Translations under genes and position numbers: made by a program
The notes under the pieces: model-generated
Told to the model about the DNA's origin: nothing
Databases searched by the model: none
What the model saw: only the letters and a program-made list of their open reading frames with translations
Source of the DNA: Pelagomonas calceolata
Taxonomy: Eukaryota > Sar > Pelagophyceae > Pelagomonadales > Pelagomonadaceae
Assembly: GCA_918797485.1 (NCBI GenBank)
Contig: CAKKNE010000006.1
Coordinates: forward strand, 310,001-374,000
Length of the DNA: 64,000 nt
Reading direction: 5' to 3'
In this document: positions 40,419 to 50,486 of the stretch, in pieces
Layout of the letters: every line of letters begins with the position of its first letter
Position numbering within the stretch: position 1 is the stretch's first letter

Positions 40419-41723
40419 ATGGACAACGACGCCTTCCGCAAGATCATGGCCACGCCGCGGCCCCACGACGGCAAACCAGCCGAGAAATTTGACAAGAAGT
40501 CGATCCGAAAACTTGTGGATGCCGATTTGCAGCGCAGCAAGGCTGGAAGCAAAAAACACAAGCGCGAGAAGCCCGCCAAGGAGAAGAAAGTTTCCCAGAA
40601 GAAGGAGAAGAAGCCGTCGAAGTATCGGGACCGGGCTGAGGAGCGTAGAACGGACACGAACAAAGACTATGAAAAAGATGACAATATTGCCGCTTTGGAG
40701 GTCGATGCGGAGGCCTCGAAGTACTTGGGTGGGGACGTCGCGCACACGCACTTGGTGCGAGGGTTGGATCGGGCTTTGTTAGAAAAGACTCGTACGGATT
40801 TGTCCAAAGCTATGCCGCCACCTGCACCTATCAGTAGACCAAAGGCTGTTGTGAAACAGGCTACGCCATTAGCGAGAGCGGCCCTGTCTTGCTTCGAACC
40901 GGCAGCAAGGTCGGCGACGGCTTCTAGACGAGTGCGCGCGGAGTCTCGGTCCTACGACTTCGCCGGTTTATCAGCACCATCAAAGTACGACGCGCCGCCA
41001 ACCACCATCGTGCGGTCGGCCGCGGATCGGTCCCAGCTCTTCGACGATGAAGCGTCGGCGCCGCGCGTTTCCGCAGAAGTTGTGGCCTGCGCCGTCGCTG
41101 CCCTTTCGAGAAAGGGCTCGCGCAAGCGGAAGAAGGCCTCCGAGAAGGCTGTGCCCGTCACTACTGCCGCGCCCGTCGTTATGGGAGACGACGAGGACAT
41201 CTTTGCCGGTGCCGGTCACTACGTGAAAACGGAAGGTTCACTGGCGGAGCGCGCGGCGGCGTCGCGGCGGGCCGCGGCTGAGGCTGATGAGGACGCGGGC
41301 GACGCGGCTCAAGCGGCGCAGTACCTGCCTCAGAAACCGTCGAAGCCGCCGCCAGCACAAAAAGCCCAGGACTCTGATGATGAATTTGAGGAAGCGGCGA
41401 GGCGTGACGAAGCGGAACCGGTCGTTGTTGTGGAGAAGCCGAAAGAGAAGGGCAATCGCAAAGAAAGGCGCAAGGCCAAGCAGGTGGTCCACCGCGATCC
41501 GATCTGGGGCGGGGCCGTGCCCGCGCCGAAGAAGCAGGCGCTCTCGCGCAATTTTGATGGGAGCGCGGACGCGTACGGGGAAGTCACGATGTACGATTCG
41601 GATGATGAGACCTACGCCATGAAAAAACAAAGGGAGGCCGCGGCCGACGCGGAGGCGGCGTACTACCGGCAGAAGGGGAAGAAGCGGCGGAAGAAGGGTG
41701 ACGACGACGACGAGGGTGAGTAA
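40419..41723 (+). CDS. IK: IK/RED spliceosomal protein
   Basis: 434 residues. The RED N-terminal block is clear: SKYRDRAEERRTDTNKDYE-like, followed by EASKYLGGDVAHTHLVRGLD and RALLEKTR, as in human IK/RED and Smu2. The C-terminal part carries the RED-C features MYDSDDETYAMKKQ and a lysine-rich tail KGKKRRKKGDDDDEGE. RED with MFAP1/Smu1 is part of the precatalytic spliceosome B complex. It is shorter than the animal form, which has RE/RD/ER repeats; these repeats are absent here. Single exon. Confidence 0.85.
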   Translation: MDNDAFRKIMATPRPHDGKPAEKFDKKSIRKLVDADLQRSKAGSKKHKREKPAKEKKVSQKKEKKPSKYRDRAEERRTDTNKDYEKDDNIAALEVDAEASKYLGGDVAHTHLVRGLDRALLEKTRTDLSKAMPPPAPISRPKAVVKQATPLARAALSCFEPAARSATASRRVRAESRSYDFAGLSAPSKYDAPPTTIVRSAADRSQLFDDEASAPRVSAEVVACAVAALSRKGSRKRKKASEKAVPVTTAAPVVMGDDEDIFAGAGHYVKTEGSLAERAAASRRAAAEADEDAGDAAQAAQYLPQKPSKPPPAQKAQDSDDEFEEAARRDEAEPVVVVEKPKEKGNRKERRKAKQVVHRDPIWGGAVPAPKKQALSRNFDGSADAYGEVTMYDSDDETYAMKKQREAAADAEAAYYRQKGKKRRKKGDDDDEGE

Positions 41724-42003
41724 TGTGTGGTGTTAGCTATATTCTATCCAGGGGGTCGCTCCGTTCTTGTAAAACCCGTTTTGATGCTTTGTGAGCGCCG
41801 CGCGACACGCGCGACGGCGTACCGGCGGCATAGAGGTGCGTGAGGAGTCGTACACGTCGCCTCCATTAAACGCACGACCGATCTGCTGTGGTTCCGTCTA
41901 TCGCGCGGTTCTTGATTGGTAATTTCAGATTTGACTCCTCAGCAGCCGTTTGTCTCGCCGCGTCTACCAAGCCGCGGGACCCCCAGGCGACATAATCTGA
42001 GAC

Positions 42004-42531
42004 ATGAAAGTGCAGCAAACACTCGCCCAGACCTGGAAGCGGCGCCGCGACTCGGACCACGCCGAGGCGAAGCGGCTGATTGCCGAGCGCGGCGTCGGTC
42101 TCCTCGCGGTGCCGGACGAGGCCGCGCTGCCCTTCCTGCCGCTGGCCTGGCTGATTCCGGCGAACGTGCTCGTGTGCTCGGGCATGAGCTGTCGGGCCGC
42201 CGCGCGCCAGAACGACCTGGGCGACGACGCGGCGGGTTATGTGTTGGCGCTGGCCCTGACCTGGGGCTACGCCATCCTCTGGTCGTGGAGCATCTATCCC
42301 TTCATCTTCAGCGTTCTCTCGAAAACGGAGAATCGCTTCCTGGGCTTCCTGGCGGTCCTGGGCGCCTACGGCGCCTGGGGCGTCGCGAACGCCATCGGCT
42401 GCGTCGTCGCGATGGAGGCCGTCCGGTCGCGCGCCTGGGCTGGGGTGTTCGTCTGGTTCGGCGCGGCGGCGGCGTGGAACGCGTGCCTGTTTTGTCGGAG
42501 GCCTCCGCTGCGCCGGGCGAAGGTCGCGTAG
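42004..42531 (+). CDS. Small multi-span membrane protein, unknown
   Basis: 175 residues. A basic N-terminus (TWKRRRDSDHAEAKRL) is followed by about four hydrophobic spans (LPFLPLAWLIPANVLVC, GYVLALALTWGYAILW, FLGFLAVLGAYGAWGVANAI, AWAGVFVWFGAAAAWNA). It ends in a basic tail. No family was recognised. Codon use fits neighbours. Confidence 0.6.
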   Translation: MKVQQTLAQTWKRRRDSDHAEAKRLIAERGVGLLAVPDEAALPFLPLAWLIPANVLVCSGMSCRAAARQNDLGDDAAGYVLALALTWGYAILWSWSIYPFIFSVLSKTENRFLGFLAVLGAYGAWGVANAIGCVVAMEAVRSRAWAGVFVWFGAAAAWNACLFCRRPPLRRAKVA

Positions 42532-42783
42532 TAATGATTTTACATATCCGCCTCCCCGAGTCCGAACGACATCGTCCAGCAGCCCCTTGCCGACGCCTGC
42601 TTGACGCTCGAGCACTATGTAGACTGGAAGTAAGGATATGTGGGCTAGCGGCGGCGGCGTAAGGGGGGGTGGGGACCAAACTATGGAACGCGTGCCTCTC
42701 CAACGCCCTGTTCTGCGCCGGGAGCTCTGCAGGCTTGCGCGCGCGCACCGTTCGCTGCGCTAGGCGCGCGCCGCGCTCGAGCC

Positions 42784-43458
42784 ATGGCGAGCGTGACGCC
42801 GGTTGCGGGCACGTTCCAGGTGCAGGCGCCGCCGGGTGCGCCGGCGGGCAGCCTCATGCAGGTGACGGCGCCGAACGGGGCATGCGTGCAAGTGACGATT
42901 CCCCCCGGCACGCCCCCCGGCGGCGTCTTCGAGGTGACGATGCCGCCCGCGCCGGTCGTCGTCGGGCAGCCGGTCGTCGTCGGGCAGCCCGGCGTCGCGG
43001 CCGCGCCGGCGCCGCCGCGGCCGAGCCCCCTCGACGCGTCGGTCGGACCCAACGCGTGGGCGCACGGCCTCTTCGACTGCGACGGCCTGGGCTGCTTCGA
43101 CTGCCTCACGCTCGGACTTTTTGGAGGGAGTTGTCGCTACTGCGACGCGGTCGCCTGGTCGGGCGTGGACCCGCTTCAGTTTAATGCCGACAGGGGCGGG
43201 CGCTGCTGCATTTTTTGTCTTGCCATATCCATCGAGGTGGTCCCGTGCCAGGCCATCGCCGCGCACACGATGGCCAGGCTGGCCGTGGCGAGAAAATACG
43301 GGATTAACCAGACGCTGCTGCACGCGTGCTGCATCTCGTGCTGGTGCCCGTGCTGCGCGTTCCGCCAGGTCGAGCGGGAGGTCCTTGCGCAGGAGAAGCT
43401 CCGCTGGGGGTGCTGCGGCTTCTCCGCCGGGGCCGCGCCCGTTGCTTCGGGCGCCTAG
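42784..43458 (+). CDS. PLAC8-family cysteine-rich protein
   Basis: 224 residues. The N-terminus has two Pro/Gly-rich repeats of the form FQVQAPPGAPAGSLMQV and VQVTIPPGTPPGGVFEV, common at the start of stramenopile PLAC8 and related proteins. The PLAC8 domain spans about 95-210, with CDGLGCFDC, ARKYGINQTLL and CCISCWCPCCAFRQVEREV. Relatives include plant FW2.2/PCR proteins (cell size, metal transport) and animal PLAC8. The Cys-rich segment is probably membrane-embedded. Confidence 0.75.
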   Translation: MASVTPVAGTFQVQAPPGAPAGSLMQVTAPNGACVQVTIPPGTPPGGVFEVTMPPAPVVVGQPVVVGQPGVAAAPAPPRPSPLDASVGPNAWAHGLFDCDGLGCFDCLTLGLFGGSCRYCDAVAWSGVDPLQFNADRGGRCCIFCLAISIEVVPCQAIAAHTMARLAVARKYGINQTLLHACCISCWCPCCAFRQVEREVLAQEKLRWGCCGFSAGAAPVASGA

Positions 43459-43632
43459 AGGGCACCGCGCCCCCGCACAGGGGTGAAGGGAGGTCGGCGC
43501 GGAAGACGTCGATCGCGGCGCCCCGGCCGGACCGCAACGCGCGGACGGCGTCGTGAACGCCATCGGCAGCCGCCGCCGGTTCGGCGCCGGGCGAAGGTTG
43601 CGTAATATCTTGATTTACTCGGGGAGACGGAC

Positions 43633-44739
43633 CTAGCACTTGCCCGCCAGCCCCTGCGCCGCGAGCTCGTCCAGGTCGTCCGTCGTCTGCACGACGATCT
43701 CGGAAGTACCGAGCTTCGTGATGTCCAGGCCCGCGGCCTTGTCCTTCTCGACCTGGGCCTTGATCCAGAAGTACGTCTTCTTGAGGCCCTCGGCGACCGG
43801 AATGCTGGGCGCCCAGCCGAGCTTCTCCTTGATCATCTGGTTGTCCGAGTTGCGCCCACGGACGCCCTCGGGGCCGGGGATGTGCTTGATGGGCAGGTTC
43901 TTGGCCTCGAACGACAAAGCTAGTTTGGCAAAATCATTCATGTCGATCATCTCGTCACTTCCTAAATTCAAAGGCTGCTCGCAGTCGCTGTCCATGATCT
44001 TCTGGATGCCCTGGACGCAGTCGTCGATGAACATGAAGGATCTAGTTTGTTTCCCGTCGCCCCACATTTCAAATTCGGTCGTCGCGCAGACGGCCTTGCG
44101 GCAGAACGCCGCCGGCGCCTTCTCGCGGCCGCCCTTCCAGGTGCCGCGCGGGCCGTAGACGTTGTGGAAGCGCGCGCACCGGAACTTGATGCCGAAGTCC
44201 CGCCCGTACACGATGCCCATCTCCTCCGCATACAACTTCTCGAGGCCGTACGTGTCCTGGGGCTTCGCCGGCCAGGCGTCGCCCTCCTTCAATCCCGGGT
44301 TCTCGGGGTCGAGCTGCAGGTCGTCGTTGTACACACACGCCGACGACGAGTAGAAGTAGCGCTTGACGCCCTTGCATCGCGCGGCCTCGAGCATGTTAAA
44401 CGAGATCATCGTGTTGTTGTACATCAATACGGACTCGTTCGACTTGATGAAGCCCATGCCGCCCATGTCCGCGGCGAGGTTGTAGACGTCCCTGCACCCG
44501 TCGCACACTCGCAGGCAATTGCTCGGGATCCGCAGGTCAGCCAGATGGAACTCGTCGCAGAACTCGGGGACCTCCATGAATTCGTTGCGCTTCCAGTCCG
44601 CGCAGATGACGTAGAATCCTTTTTTCTTCAAATCTAACGCGAGCCAGGACCCAATGAACCCGCCGCCGCCGCCGACGGCCACACAAACTTTGCCCTCCTT
44701 GCTGGCGCCGGGCGCGAGCTCGACGGGGTAGGTGGCCAT
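43633..44739 (-). CDS. GME: GDP-mannose 3',5'-epimerase
   Basis: 368 residues, single exon, full length. NAD-binding GGGGGFIGS lies at 23-31; the extended-SDR catalytic pair YGLEK is at Y164/K168; Cys135 (SSSACVYN) and the later KGGREKAP segment correspond to the acid/base pair of plant GME. It converts GDP-D-mannose to GDP-L-galactose and GDP-L-gulose, the committed step of the plant-type ascorbate pathway and a source of cell-wall galactose. Very close to the plant enzyme throughout (YNLAADMGGMGFI, ARFHNVYGPRGTWKGGREKA). Cytosolic. Confidence 0.95.
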   Translation of the reverse strand: MATYPVELAPGASKEGKVCVAVGGGGGFIGSWLALDLKKKGFYVICADWKRNEFMEVPEFCDEFHLADLRIPSNCLRVCDGCRDVYNLAADMGGMGFIKSNESVLMYNNTMISFNMLEAARCKGVKRYFYSSSACVYNDDLQLDPENPGLKEGDAWPAKPQDTYGLEKLYAEEMGIVYGRDFGIKFRCARFHNVYGPRGTWKGGREKAPAAFCRKAVCATTEFEMWGDGKQTRSFMFIDDCVQGIQKIMDSDCEQPLNLGSDEMIDMNDFAKLALSFEAKNLPIKHIPGPEGVRGRNSDNQMIKEKLGWAPSIPVAEGLKKTYFWIKAQVEKDKAAGLDITKLGTSEIVVQTTDDLDELAAQGLAGKC

Positions 44740-45247
44740 GGTCGTTTTGTCTTTGTTGGCTGCGTTTGCGGAGCTATGCGCTGCCTGTGCGGGTGGAGAT
44801 GCTGTCGGGCATTCTATTGGCTTTTTCTAGGTCGCGCGTGAGGCGCGGCGACGCAGCGTTTTTCGTGCTCGCGTTCGAAAACAGATGACCAAGGACGATT
44901 TGAGACGCCGTGCACGTTACCTACTGCAGTCTACGCTGTCAACCACGCTATAGCCAAATGCCTGAAAAAATTGCGTCGGCTAGCGTGCGGGGGTTCAGCC
45001 GGCAAATCGAGTCGTCGGCGGGTGAGGAGGCTGTACTTGCACCGATAGACAAGGCTAGCGACGCCTCAAGGGAGCTGGCCGATGACGGGAGCAGCCATAG
45101 CTTGGACTTGATGCCGCAGTCGAGGCGCCGCGTAGATAGCCGTAGCAAGCACCGCATAAGGCGCACGACGCAGGAGTGCATCTATAACAGAGAACGGCTG
45201 CACGCCAGCATCGCTGCGCAACGCAGCGCGACAGATAGACAAAAAGC
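44740..45247. other. Divergent intergenic region between GME and clpS
   Basis: It holds two isolated GCTAGC hexamers (about 44979 and 45053) but no full palindrome. The 113-codon plus-strand frame at 44910 was not accepted. Confidence 0.5.
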
Positions 45248-45733
45248 ATGATCCTCAGGCTCAGTTGCATCGCGCTGGCGGCCGCCCTCGCGCCGACGCG
45301 GTCGACGCTCCCGCGACCAGTCTCACGAGTAGCGCGACCACCCGCGACGATGAGCCAGACCCAGAAGTCCAACAAGTCGAAACTCCAGACCATCGTCAAG
45401 GATAAAATTGAAGAGGACACGAAAACAAAAGAAGATTTAAATATCGAGGAGCCCTGGCGACTTTTGTTGCATAACGACGACGTGCACACCTTCGAGTACG
45501 TGACCTACATGATCCAGAAAATAATCCCGACGGTGTCGAACGCGAAGGCTTATCAATTGACCATGACGACGCACTGCGAGGGCGTGTCGACGGTGACGCA
45601 GACGGCCAAGCCGCTCGCGCAGAAGTACTGCGTCCAGTTGCAAAAAGGCGGCCTGACGGCGTCGATCTCGCCGGACTCGAACTTCAAGAACAACCGCGAG
45701 GGCGGCGGCGACGACGGGCCGGACACGGCGTAA
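45248..45733 (+). CDS. clpS: ClpS adaptor, plastid-type
   Basis: 161 residues. The N-terminus (MILRLSCIALAAALAPTRST) is a signal peptide followed by a basic, Ser/Pro-rich segment, the bipartite leader expected for a complex plastid. The ClpS core is at about 70-150: EEPWRLLLHNDDVHTFEYVTYMIQ (the N-degron pocket ND loop) and the MTTHCEGVSTV-helix. ClpS hands N-degron substrates to the Clp protease. A Gly/Asp-rich tail ends the protein. Convergent with the ribD gene, 54 bp between stops. Confidence 0.9.
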   Translation: MILRLSCIALAAALAPTRSTLPRPVSRVARPPATMSQTQKSNKSKLQTIVKDKIEEDTKTKEDLNIEEPWRLLLHNDDVHTFEYVTYMIQKIIPTVSNAKAYQLTMTTHCEGVSTVTQTAKPLAQKYCVQLQKGGLTASISPDSNFKNNREGGGDDGPDTA

Positions 45734-45787
45734 CAAAGTACAACAATTTATAGTAGGGGGTGGGCGACGGCGTCGACGCCGTCGACC

Positions 45788-46496
45788 TCACTTCCCCCCA
45801 AGATTCAGCGACGCCACCCACCCCTCGAGCAACGCCAAGCAGGCCGCGTCTTCCAAGACCTCGACGTCCACGCCCCCGTCCCGCAACCGCTTGGCGCCGT
45901 TCCCCGCGACCCAGGGCGCCGGGTCCGACATGCCGATGACGACGCGGGCGCACCCTGCCGCGACCTGCGCGGAGCATCGTATTCACTGGAAACGGTCCGA
46001 ACGGCCTCAAATTTGGACCAGAGACCACCCACTTCATCAGAAGATGGACACGAGTCGCGTCGATGGCGTGAAAGCGCCGCAACACCTCAAAACGCGGAGA
46101 TCGCACCAGCGCGTCGCAGCACGGCGGCGTCTTCCCCACGTGCGAGCACGGCTCGAGCGTGACGTACGCCGTCGCATTCTTCAAAGAGGACGTAACGCTC
46201 CAGTGGTCCGCGTCGCCTTCCCTTTCTACGGTGGCGCCCGCGTCCCTCAGGGCAAAAATTTCCGCGTGCGGTTCTCCAGCTTTGGGATGGTAGCCGCGGC
46301 CCACTATTTTGTTGTTTTGGACGAGGACGCAGCCGACCTGGGGGTTGGGAGCCGTGGTGTCGGCGGTGACCGTCTGTGCCAAATCTAAAGCTTCGCGCAT
46401 GAAGTCGAGGTCGGCTGCAGTCGCGCGGTATTTGAGGGGCGCTTTGCGGATTGATGGGACGAGCCCGTGCGCAGCGACGAGGAGTAGGAGTCGCAT
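45788..46496 (-). CDS. ribD: Riboflavin-biosynthesis deaminase (RibD N-domain / plant PYRD type)
   Basis: Exons 46496-46107 and 45964-45788, 188 residues. The zinc site of the cytidine-deaminase fold is H77-A-E79 (GEPHAEIF) with PCSHVGKTPPCC (Cys117, Cys126). Exon 2 adds ARVVIGMSDPAPWVAGNGAKRL. It deaminates the pyrimidine intermediate of riboflavin synthesis. The reductase half of bacterial RibD is absent, so it is a single-function deaminase like plant PYRD. The hydrophobic leader (MRLLLLVAAHGLVPS) suggests plastid targeting. The 142-nt intron (46106-45965) contains CACGCCATCGACGCGAC, the introner core, so it is probably a decayed introner. Confidence 0.85.
45965..46106 (-). mobile_element. 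Decayed introner forming the ribD intron
   Basis: Sense ends GTGCGATC...CGCGCAG|GTCGCGGC. The core CACGCCATCGACGCGAC and an AAATTTGAGG block remain. Terminal repeats are no longer recognisable. Confidence 0.5.
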
Positions 46497-47045
46497 GCCT
46501 GCGCGCGGGTTCGTGTGGCGCTGCTCTCGCGTGTTGCTCTGCTCTCGCGGATGAGATGGTGCGCTCAGCGTGGTTGTCGAACGTCGTCAGACGCAGCGGC
46601 CGTTTTGGCCGCCGTCGGGTAGAAGTCACCGAGCATCTCCACTGCTGTGGGATGTCATGCATCAGTGCGCTGCTGGGTTGTGTTGCTGCGCTGGGTGCTC
46701 GCTTTGCGGAGGGCTGCACTAGGCTGCCTGGCTGCACTGGTCACAAGCTCGTCGCAGCCGTCGCAGCGATGGCGTAATGGCGCTGCGGTGTCTTTAGCAG
46801 TGCTGTCAATGCTTCTGCACGATCACTCGCGCTCACTACTTAGTGCTAAGCTCACGTACGCTGCACCCAGGCTTGCTAGTGCCTTTACACACCGCTAGCT
46901 CCGTTTAGTTTTCGCATGTTACGCAAGTTACGCAATACTTGGACGTCGCGCCCTGATTCTAGGGTGCGCGGTGGTTCCTAGGTCGACGGCTTTCGCCGTA
47001 TAAGTCACGAGCGGCGCGAAAAAAGCGGCCTAAAGTTGCTCATCC
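46497..47045. other. Divergent promoter region
   Basis: It lies between ribD (minus) and the F-box-like gene (plus). The GCTAG palindrome is at 46875-46899. No gene was recognised. Confidence 0.6.
46875..46899 (+). promoter_or_regulatory. Recurrent GCTAG palindrome, copy 10
   Basis: GCTAG, TGCCTTTACACACCG, CTAGC. It is 147 bp upstream of the ATG at 47046 and 379 bp upstream of the ribD ATG. Confidence 0.75.
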
Positions 47046-47975
47046 ATGCCTTCCCCCTTCGACAGCCTGCCGGCCGAAATCACGCAGAAATGCGTTCAAT
47101 TTCTCCCGTTTGATGTAGTGACTGGCGAGTTGAAAGCGGTATCGAAGGAGATCCGCGGGTTGGCGCGGCGCGAGTTGACGCGCGGCCGGTGGAAGCCAAT
47201 CCGATACGTGGCCGTGCAAGGACTGGCGGTCTGCGCGGCCGATGATAGCCTCCAAGAGTTTGGGCTGGGTGGATTCCCGGTGGAATTTGCGCGCGATCCT
47301 CCGCCAGCAGCGTGCGCGACCTTCCGGGAGGCGTGGGCGCTCGATCCCGCACTGGTGATCAAAGTCATTTGCGATTGGGACACCAGCGGCCTCGGAGCTC
47401 ATCTCATGGGAGTCTATCAGGGCCGTTTCCTATCGATCGTTGAGCCACCCGTTGAAGGGCTCGGAATCTATAATACTGTCTCGCGTATGGTCCCCTGTTT
47501 GGAAGCCATGTATCTCATACGCGTTTCCGATGATGCTACTCATGGAACCGTACGCGACAAGTGGAATTTCTTTCCGTTTGTGATGCTACGCGTATGGTGG
47601 ACTTTAAATCGAGGCGGGTCGCTTAACAACCCCGGAGTGTTGCGTTCGGTCCTAGGCAGCGGGCTGGAAGCTTGGTCGGACGCAGAGCTCGCGGCAAAAT
47701 TCACGGGCGAATACCTTTCATACTTAGGCTATTGGGATACCCCAGAAAATATTTATTCCTTGGCGAAAGCCTTCTCGGACGAGTGGTCGGACCGCACGAA
47801 GGCAGACGTGTACATGACGGAAATGGCGGAAGTTCGAGAGCGGATCGCGCGGCAGCCCGTCGAGGATGTCGCGCGGGAGTGGGAGGAGGAAGAAGCGCAG
47901 GAGTGGAGGGAAGCACAAGCACGGGACGACGGCGACGACGACGACGACGAGGACGACTATTACTACCCGTACTAG
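47046..47975 (+). CDS. F-box-like protein
   Basis: 309 residues. The N-terminus, FDSLPAEITQKCVQFLPFDV and LKAVSKEIRGLARREL, fits a divergent F-box helix set; SCF ubiquitin ligases recruit substrates with such proteins. A globular middle carries Trp/Leu-rich segments. The C-terminus is a charged helix ending in an Asp run and DDYYYPY. There are no LRR or kelch repeats. The family is a guess from the first 50 residues. Confidence 0.55.
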   Translation: MPSPFDSLPAEITQKCVQFLPFDVVTGELKAVSKEIRGLARRELTRGRWKPIRYVAVQGLAVCAADDSLQEFGLGGFPVEFARDPPPAACATFREAWALDPALVIKVICDWDTSGLGAHLMGVYQGRFLSIVEPPVEGLGIYNTVSRMVPCLEAMYLIRVSDDATHGTVRDKWNFFPFVMLRVWWTLNRGGSLNNPGVLRSVLGSGLEAWSDAELAAKFTGEYLSYLGYWDTPENIYSLAKAFSDEWSDRTKADVYMTEMAEVRERIARQPVEDVAREWEEEEAQEWREAQARDDGDDDDDEDDYYYPY

Positions 47976-48001
47976 AACGGGGAGCATTATAAGACACTTA
48001 C

Positions 48002-49911
48002 TCATGACATGAACTTGCGAGCTCGTTCGGCCGCCTCCATCGCCGGCGACCTCGCCTTCACTATCCTATCCCCGTCCAAATCGCGCCAGCGGAAGTAGTC
48101 AGCGCTCGCATCATCGACCCAACCGACGCGCACCGAACCCCGCACGAGCTCCACGGACGTCGGGTGCTGCAGGACCACGCACTCCACTAATTCTCTATTC
48201 ACATCAAACGACAATTTCTCCAATGCCGACCGCGGCAGGGGGCAGTCCCGCAGCAAGAGCATGCGGTGCGTGTACATGTAGGCGAAGACGAGCATCAATT
48301 CGACGTCCGCGTCCGGATCATTGAGCGGTTCATCATAATACATGTCGTGCACGGCCACGACGTATTCGTCGAAGACTGTGGCAGCATCATCAGCCGCTAT
48401 CCTAACTCTAGGCATGACGCACCCGTCGATATCATCCACACCGGTCCTGTCTAGCACAAAAGGTTCTTGACCGGGCACCGTGACCGTGGCCTTCCGCCAG
48501 AAGACGCGTTTATGACCAGGAGGTACTGGTGGTAAATTGTTTCTAGGATGGAGTTGACCGTCTTCCTGATCTGCGTCGTCGACGCTCCACAAGACATCAT
48601 TACATAACTTCTCCTCCGTTTCTTTTGTGGTACGCGTTCCTAACCCACCAATCTCGGGCTCTGCCGGCTCAGCAACGGGCGGTTCCGCGACGCGGGGCCG
48701 CTTCGGCGCCTTGGGCGCGGCCTCCACCTCTTTGTGAACGTCGAACTCCTCCTCCTTATCATCGGAAATCTTCGGCCGATCCACGACTTGCAATTCACTC
48801 CTCTTGTAGGTGCCGCACCACCGCCCGCCGTCCGTGAACTTGCGGGCGCCGGCGAACTTGACCTCGTACCTCTCATTACCTTTGGCCTTCGTCACGATGC
48901 ACTCGGAACCCTCGACCTGCGTGGACATCGACCAGTGAGCCTCCACGCCATCGAGCAAACGTCGCGTCGATGGCATGGGACGCAGGAGCGGACGACGCAC
49001 TCCGTCCCGACGAAGGGATCGAAGCCGCCGCGGTACGTTATTAACAATTCCTCGGCCTTTTTCTTTCTAGTATCACTCGACGTACTCGTGGAAAAGTGCT
49101 CGAGGCAGTCTTCTGCGGTTTTATCTTCCTCAATAGTCCCGTGCCGCAGACAGGCCTCGAGCAACTGCAACAATGAGTCGAAGAACTTCGGGCTATCCAA
49201 TCCACTCCTTTTAGTTCTCTGAGACAGCTCGAGACACGCCGCGCGCCAGCAGCCGCTCCTCACGTCGTTTGATAATGATGGGGTGTTCTTGAGCGCCTCG
49301 CTCGCGCGCACCAATGTATGTATAGGGACGCCCTTCGCAACTTTTGTAATGATGTCCAACAGAGCCTCGCGGTCGTGCTTTTGTAAAGAGGCTTCCTGCC
49401 TCGCGGGCTCGGCGGACGGCGCCTGGGCAACCTTCGAGACGCGTGTTAATCCACCTCTTAAGTGTCGCGCCGCCTTCCGCAGGATCTCGTCGTCCTCGAA
49501 GGTGACCGAGGCCTCGCGCTGCAGCGGGGGCTTCGGCACGGGGGCCGTCCGCGGCTGGGCCTGCTTCCAGCGCGGCATCGGTTTCTCCTTCTCCTTCGTG
49601 AGGTCGACGACCTCCGGGGGTTTCTGCGCTCTCGGCGAGACGGGTGGCGCCGTGCTATTGTAGTGCGCGCACCACTTGGCGATGAGCGCCGAGGCCGCGT
49701 CGGCGACGGCTCGCGTCTCGTGCTTGCGGACCCTTGCTAGCTTTTTGGCTACCAACTTGATAATGTCTTTGATGGGGACCGGCAGCGCGTCTAATCGATT
49801 GAGCACGGCGAGGCAGGCTCCGTCGGAGGCGCCGTCGAGCATATCTACGAGCTTGACGCGGTCGTCCATGTCGTCGATTTGGAGTGGTCCATCGATATAC
49901 ATCAAGGCCAT
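48002..49911 (-). CDS. Nuclear-looking protein with a chromo/Tudor-like module, unknown
   Basis: Exons 49911-48997 and 48916-48002, 609 residues. The N-terminal 300 residues resemble a small helical repeat: a TFIIS/LEDGF-like region (LNRLDALPVPIKDIIKLV, LGHL-type helices absent) followed by a basic Pro-rich linker. Exon 2 starts with SECIVTKAKGNERYEVKFAG and GRWCGTYKRSELQVVDRP, which looks like a small beta barrel (chromo, Tudor or Agenet type). An acidic linker and a compact C-terminal domain follow. Upstream of 49911 the frame stays open but without ATG. The intron (48996-48917) is an 80-nt decayed introner retaining the inner hairpin. Confidence 0.6.
48917..48996 (-). mobile_element. Shrunken introner (80 nt)
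   Basis: Plus-strand left end CTGCGTGGACATCGACCAGTG and inner hairpin CCACGCCATCGA with TCGATGGCATGG. Sense flanks GTCGTCCG and GTCGAGGG share five of eight bases. It keeps the frame (GTEC|VEGSEC). Confidence 0.75.
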
Positions 49912-50486
49912 CGCTGCGGCGGCGTCGTGGCAGCGCTTCCTGGCTGCGGCTTGCTTCCTTGCTGGTTCCACGCGTCTCGCGCGGCGGTTTTGCTTGGGAG
50001 AGCCCCTGAGAGCAGCTCCTTGTTGGAGCGGTTACGGCTCCCGAGCAGCAGCGCTGACGGTTTCAGCGGCGAGGAGAGGTCGCGTGGGCCACGCGTGGAG
50101 GTCAGTTGCGTCCCGAGGCTGGTCAGCGGGCTGTGAGCGCACGGGATGGCGCTGGCTGTGCTGCCGGCACCGCCTCTGGGCTGCCCTCCTAAACCCGCAA
50201 AAAGAGCTCCAAATGGATCCCTCCGTCGCCTGCACCTGTCCTGGGGCGAATCAGAACGGTCTACGAACCCCGAGCTAGCGGTGTAAGACACTAGCAAACC
50301 AAGCAAAAGCCGGCCGCGTCTCACGCACGCAGCGGTTGGTGCTGCAATTCTGCTCGAACTGCTGGCTCTGGACAGTCACCACTCATACCAACCAGCGCTG
50401 GTCAAGTTCCTGCAGAGAGACCGCCGCAAGGCAAACAGGCAGCAGTTTGCTAAAAAATAAATAAATAAAACCGCGGCGCGGCGGCC
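49912..50486. other. Divergent promoter region
   Basis: The GCTAG palindrome is at 50274-50295. The USO1 leader contains an (AAAT)n run at about 50452-50470 just before its ATG. Confidence 0.6.
50274..50295 (-). promoter_or_regulatory. Recurrent GCTAG palindrome, copy 11
   Basis: GCTAG, CGGTGTAAGACA, CTAGC. It is 192 bp upstream of the USO1 ATG and 363 bp upstream of the ATG at 49911. Confidence 0.75.

Noticed and set aside
44910-45251. A 113-codon plus-strand frame before clpS
   Set aside because: It has no recognisable domain, its composition resembles the leader region, and it overlaps the clpS start.
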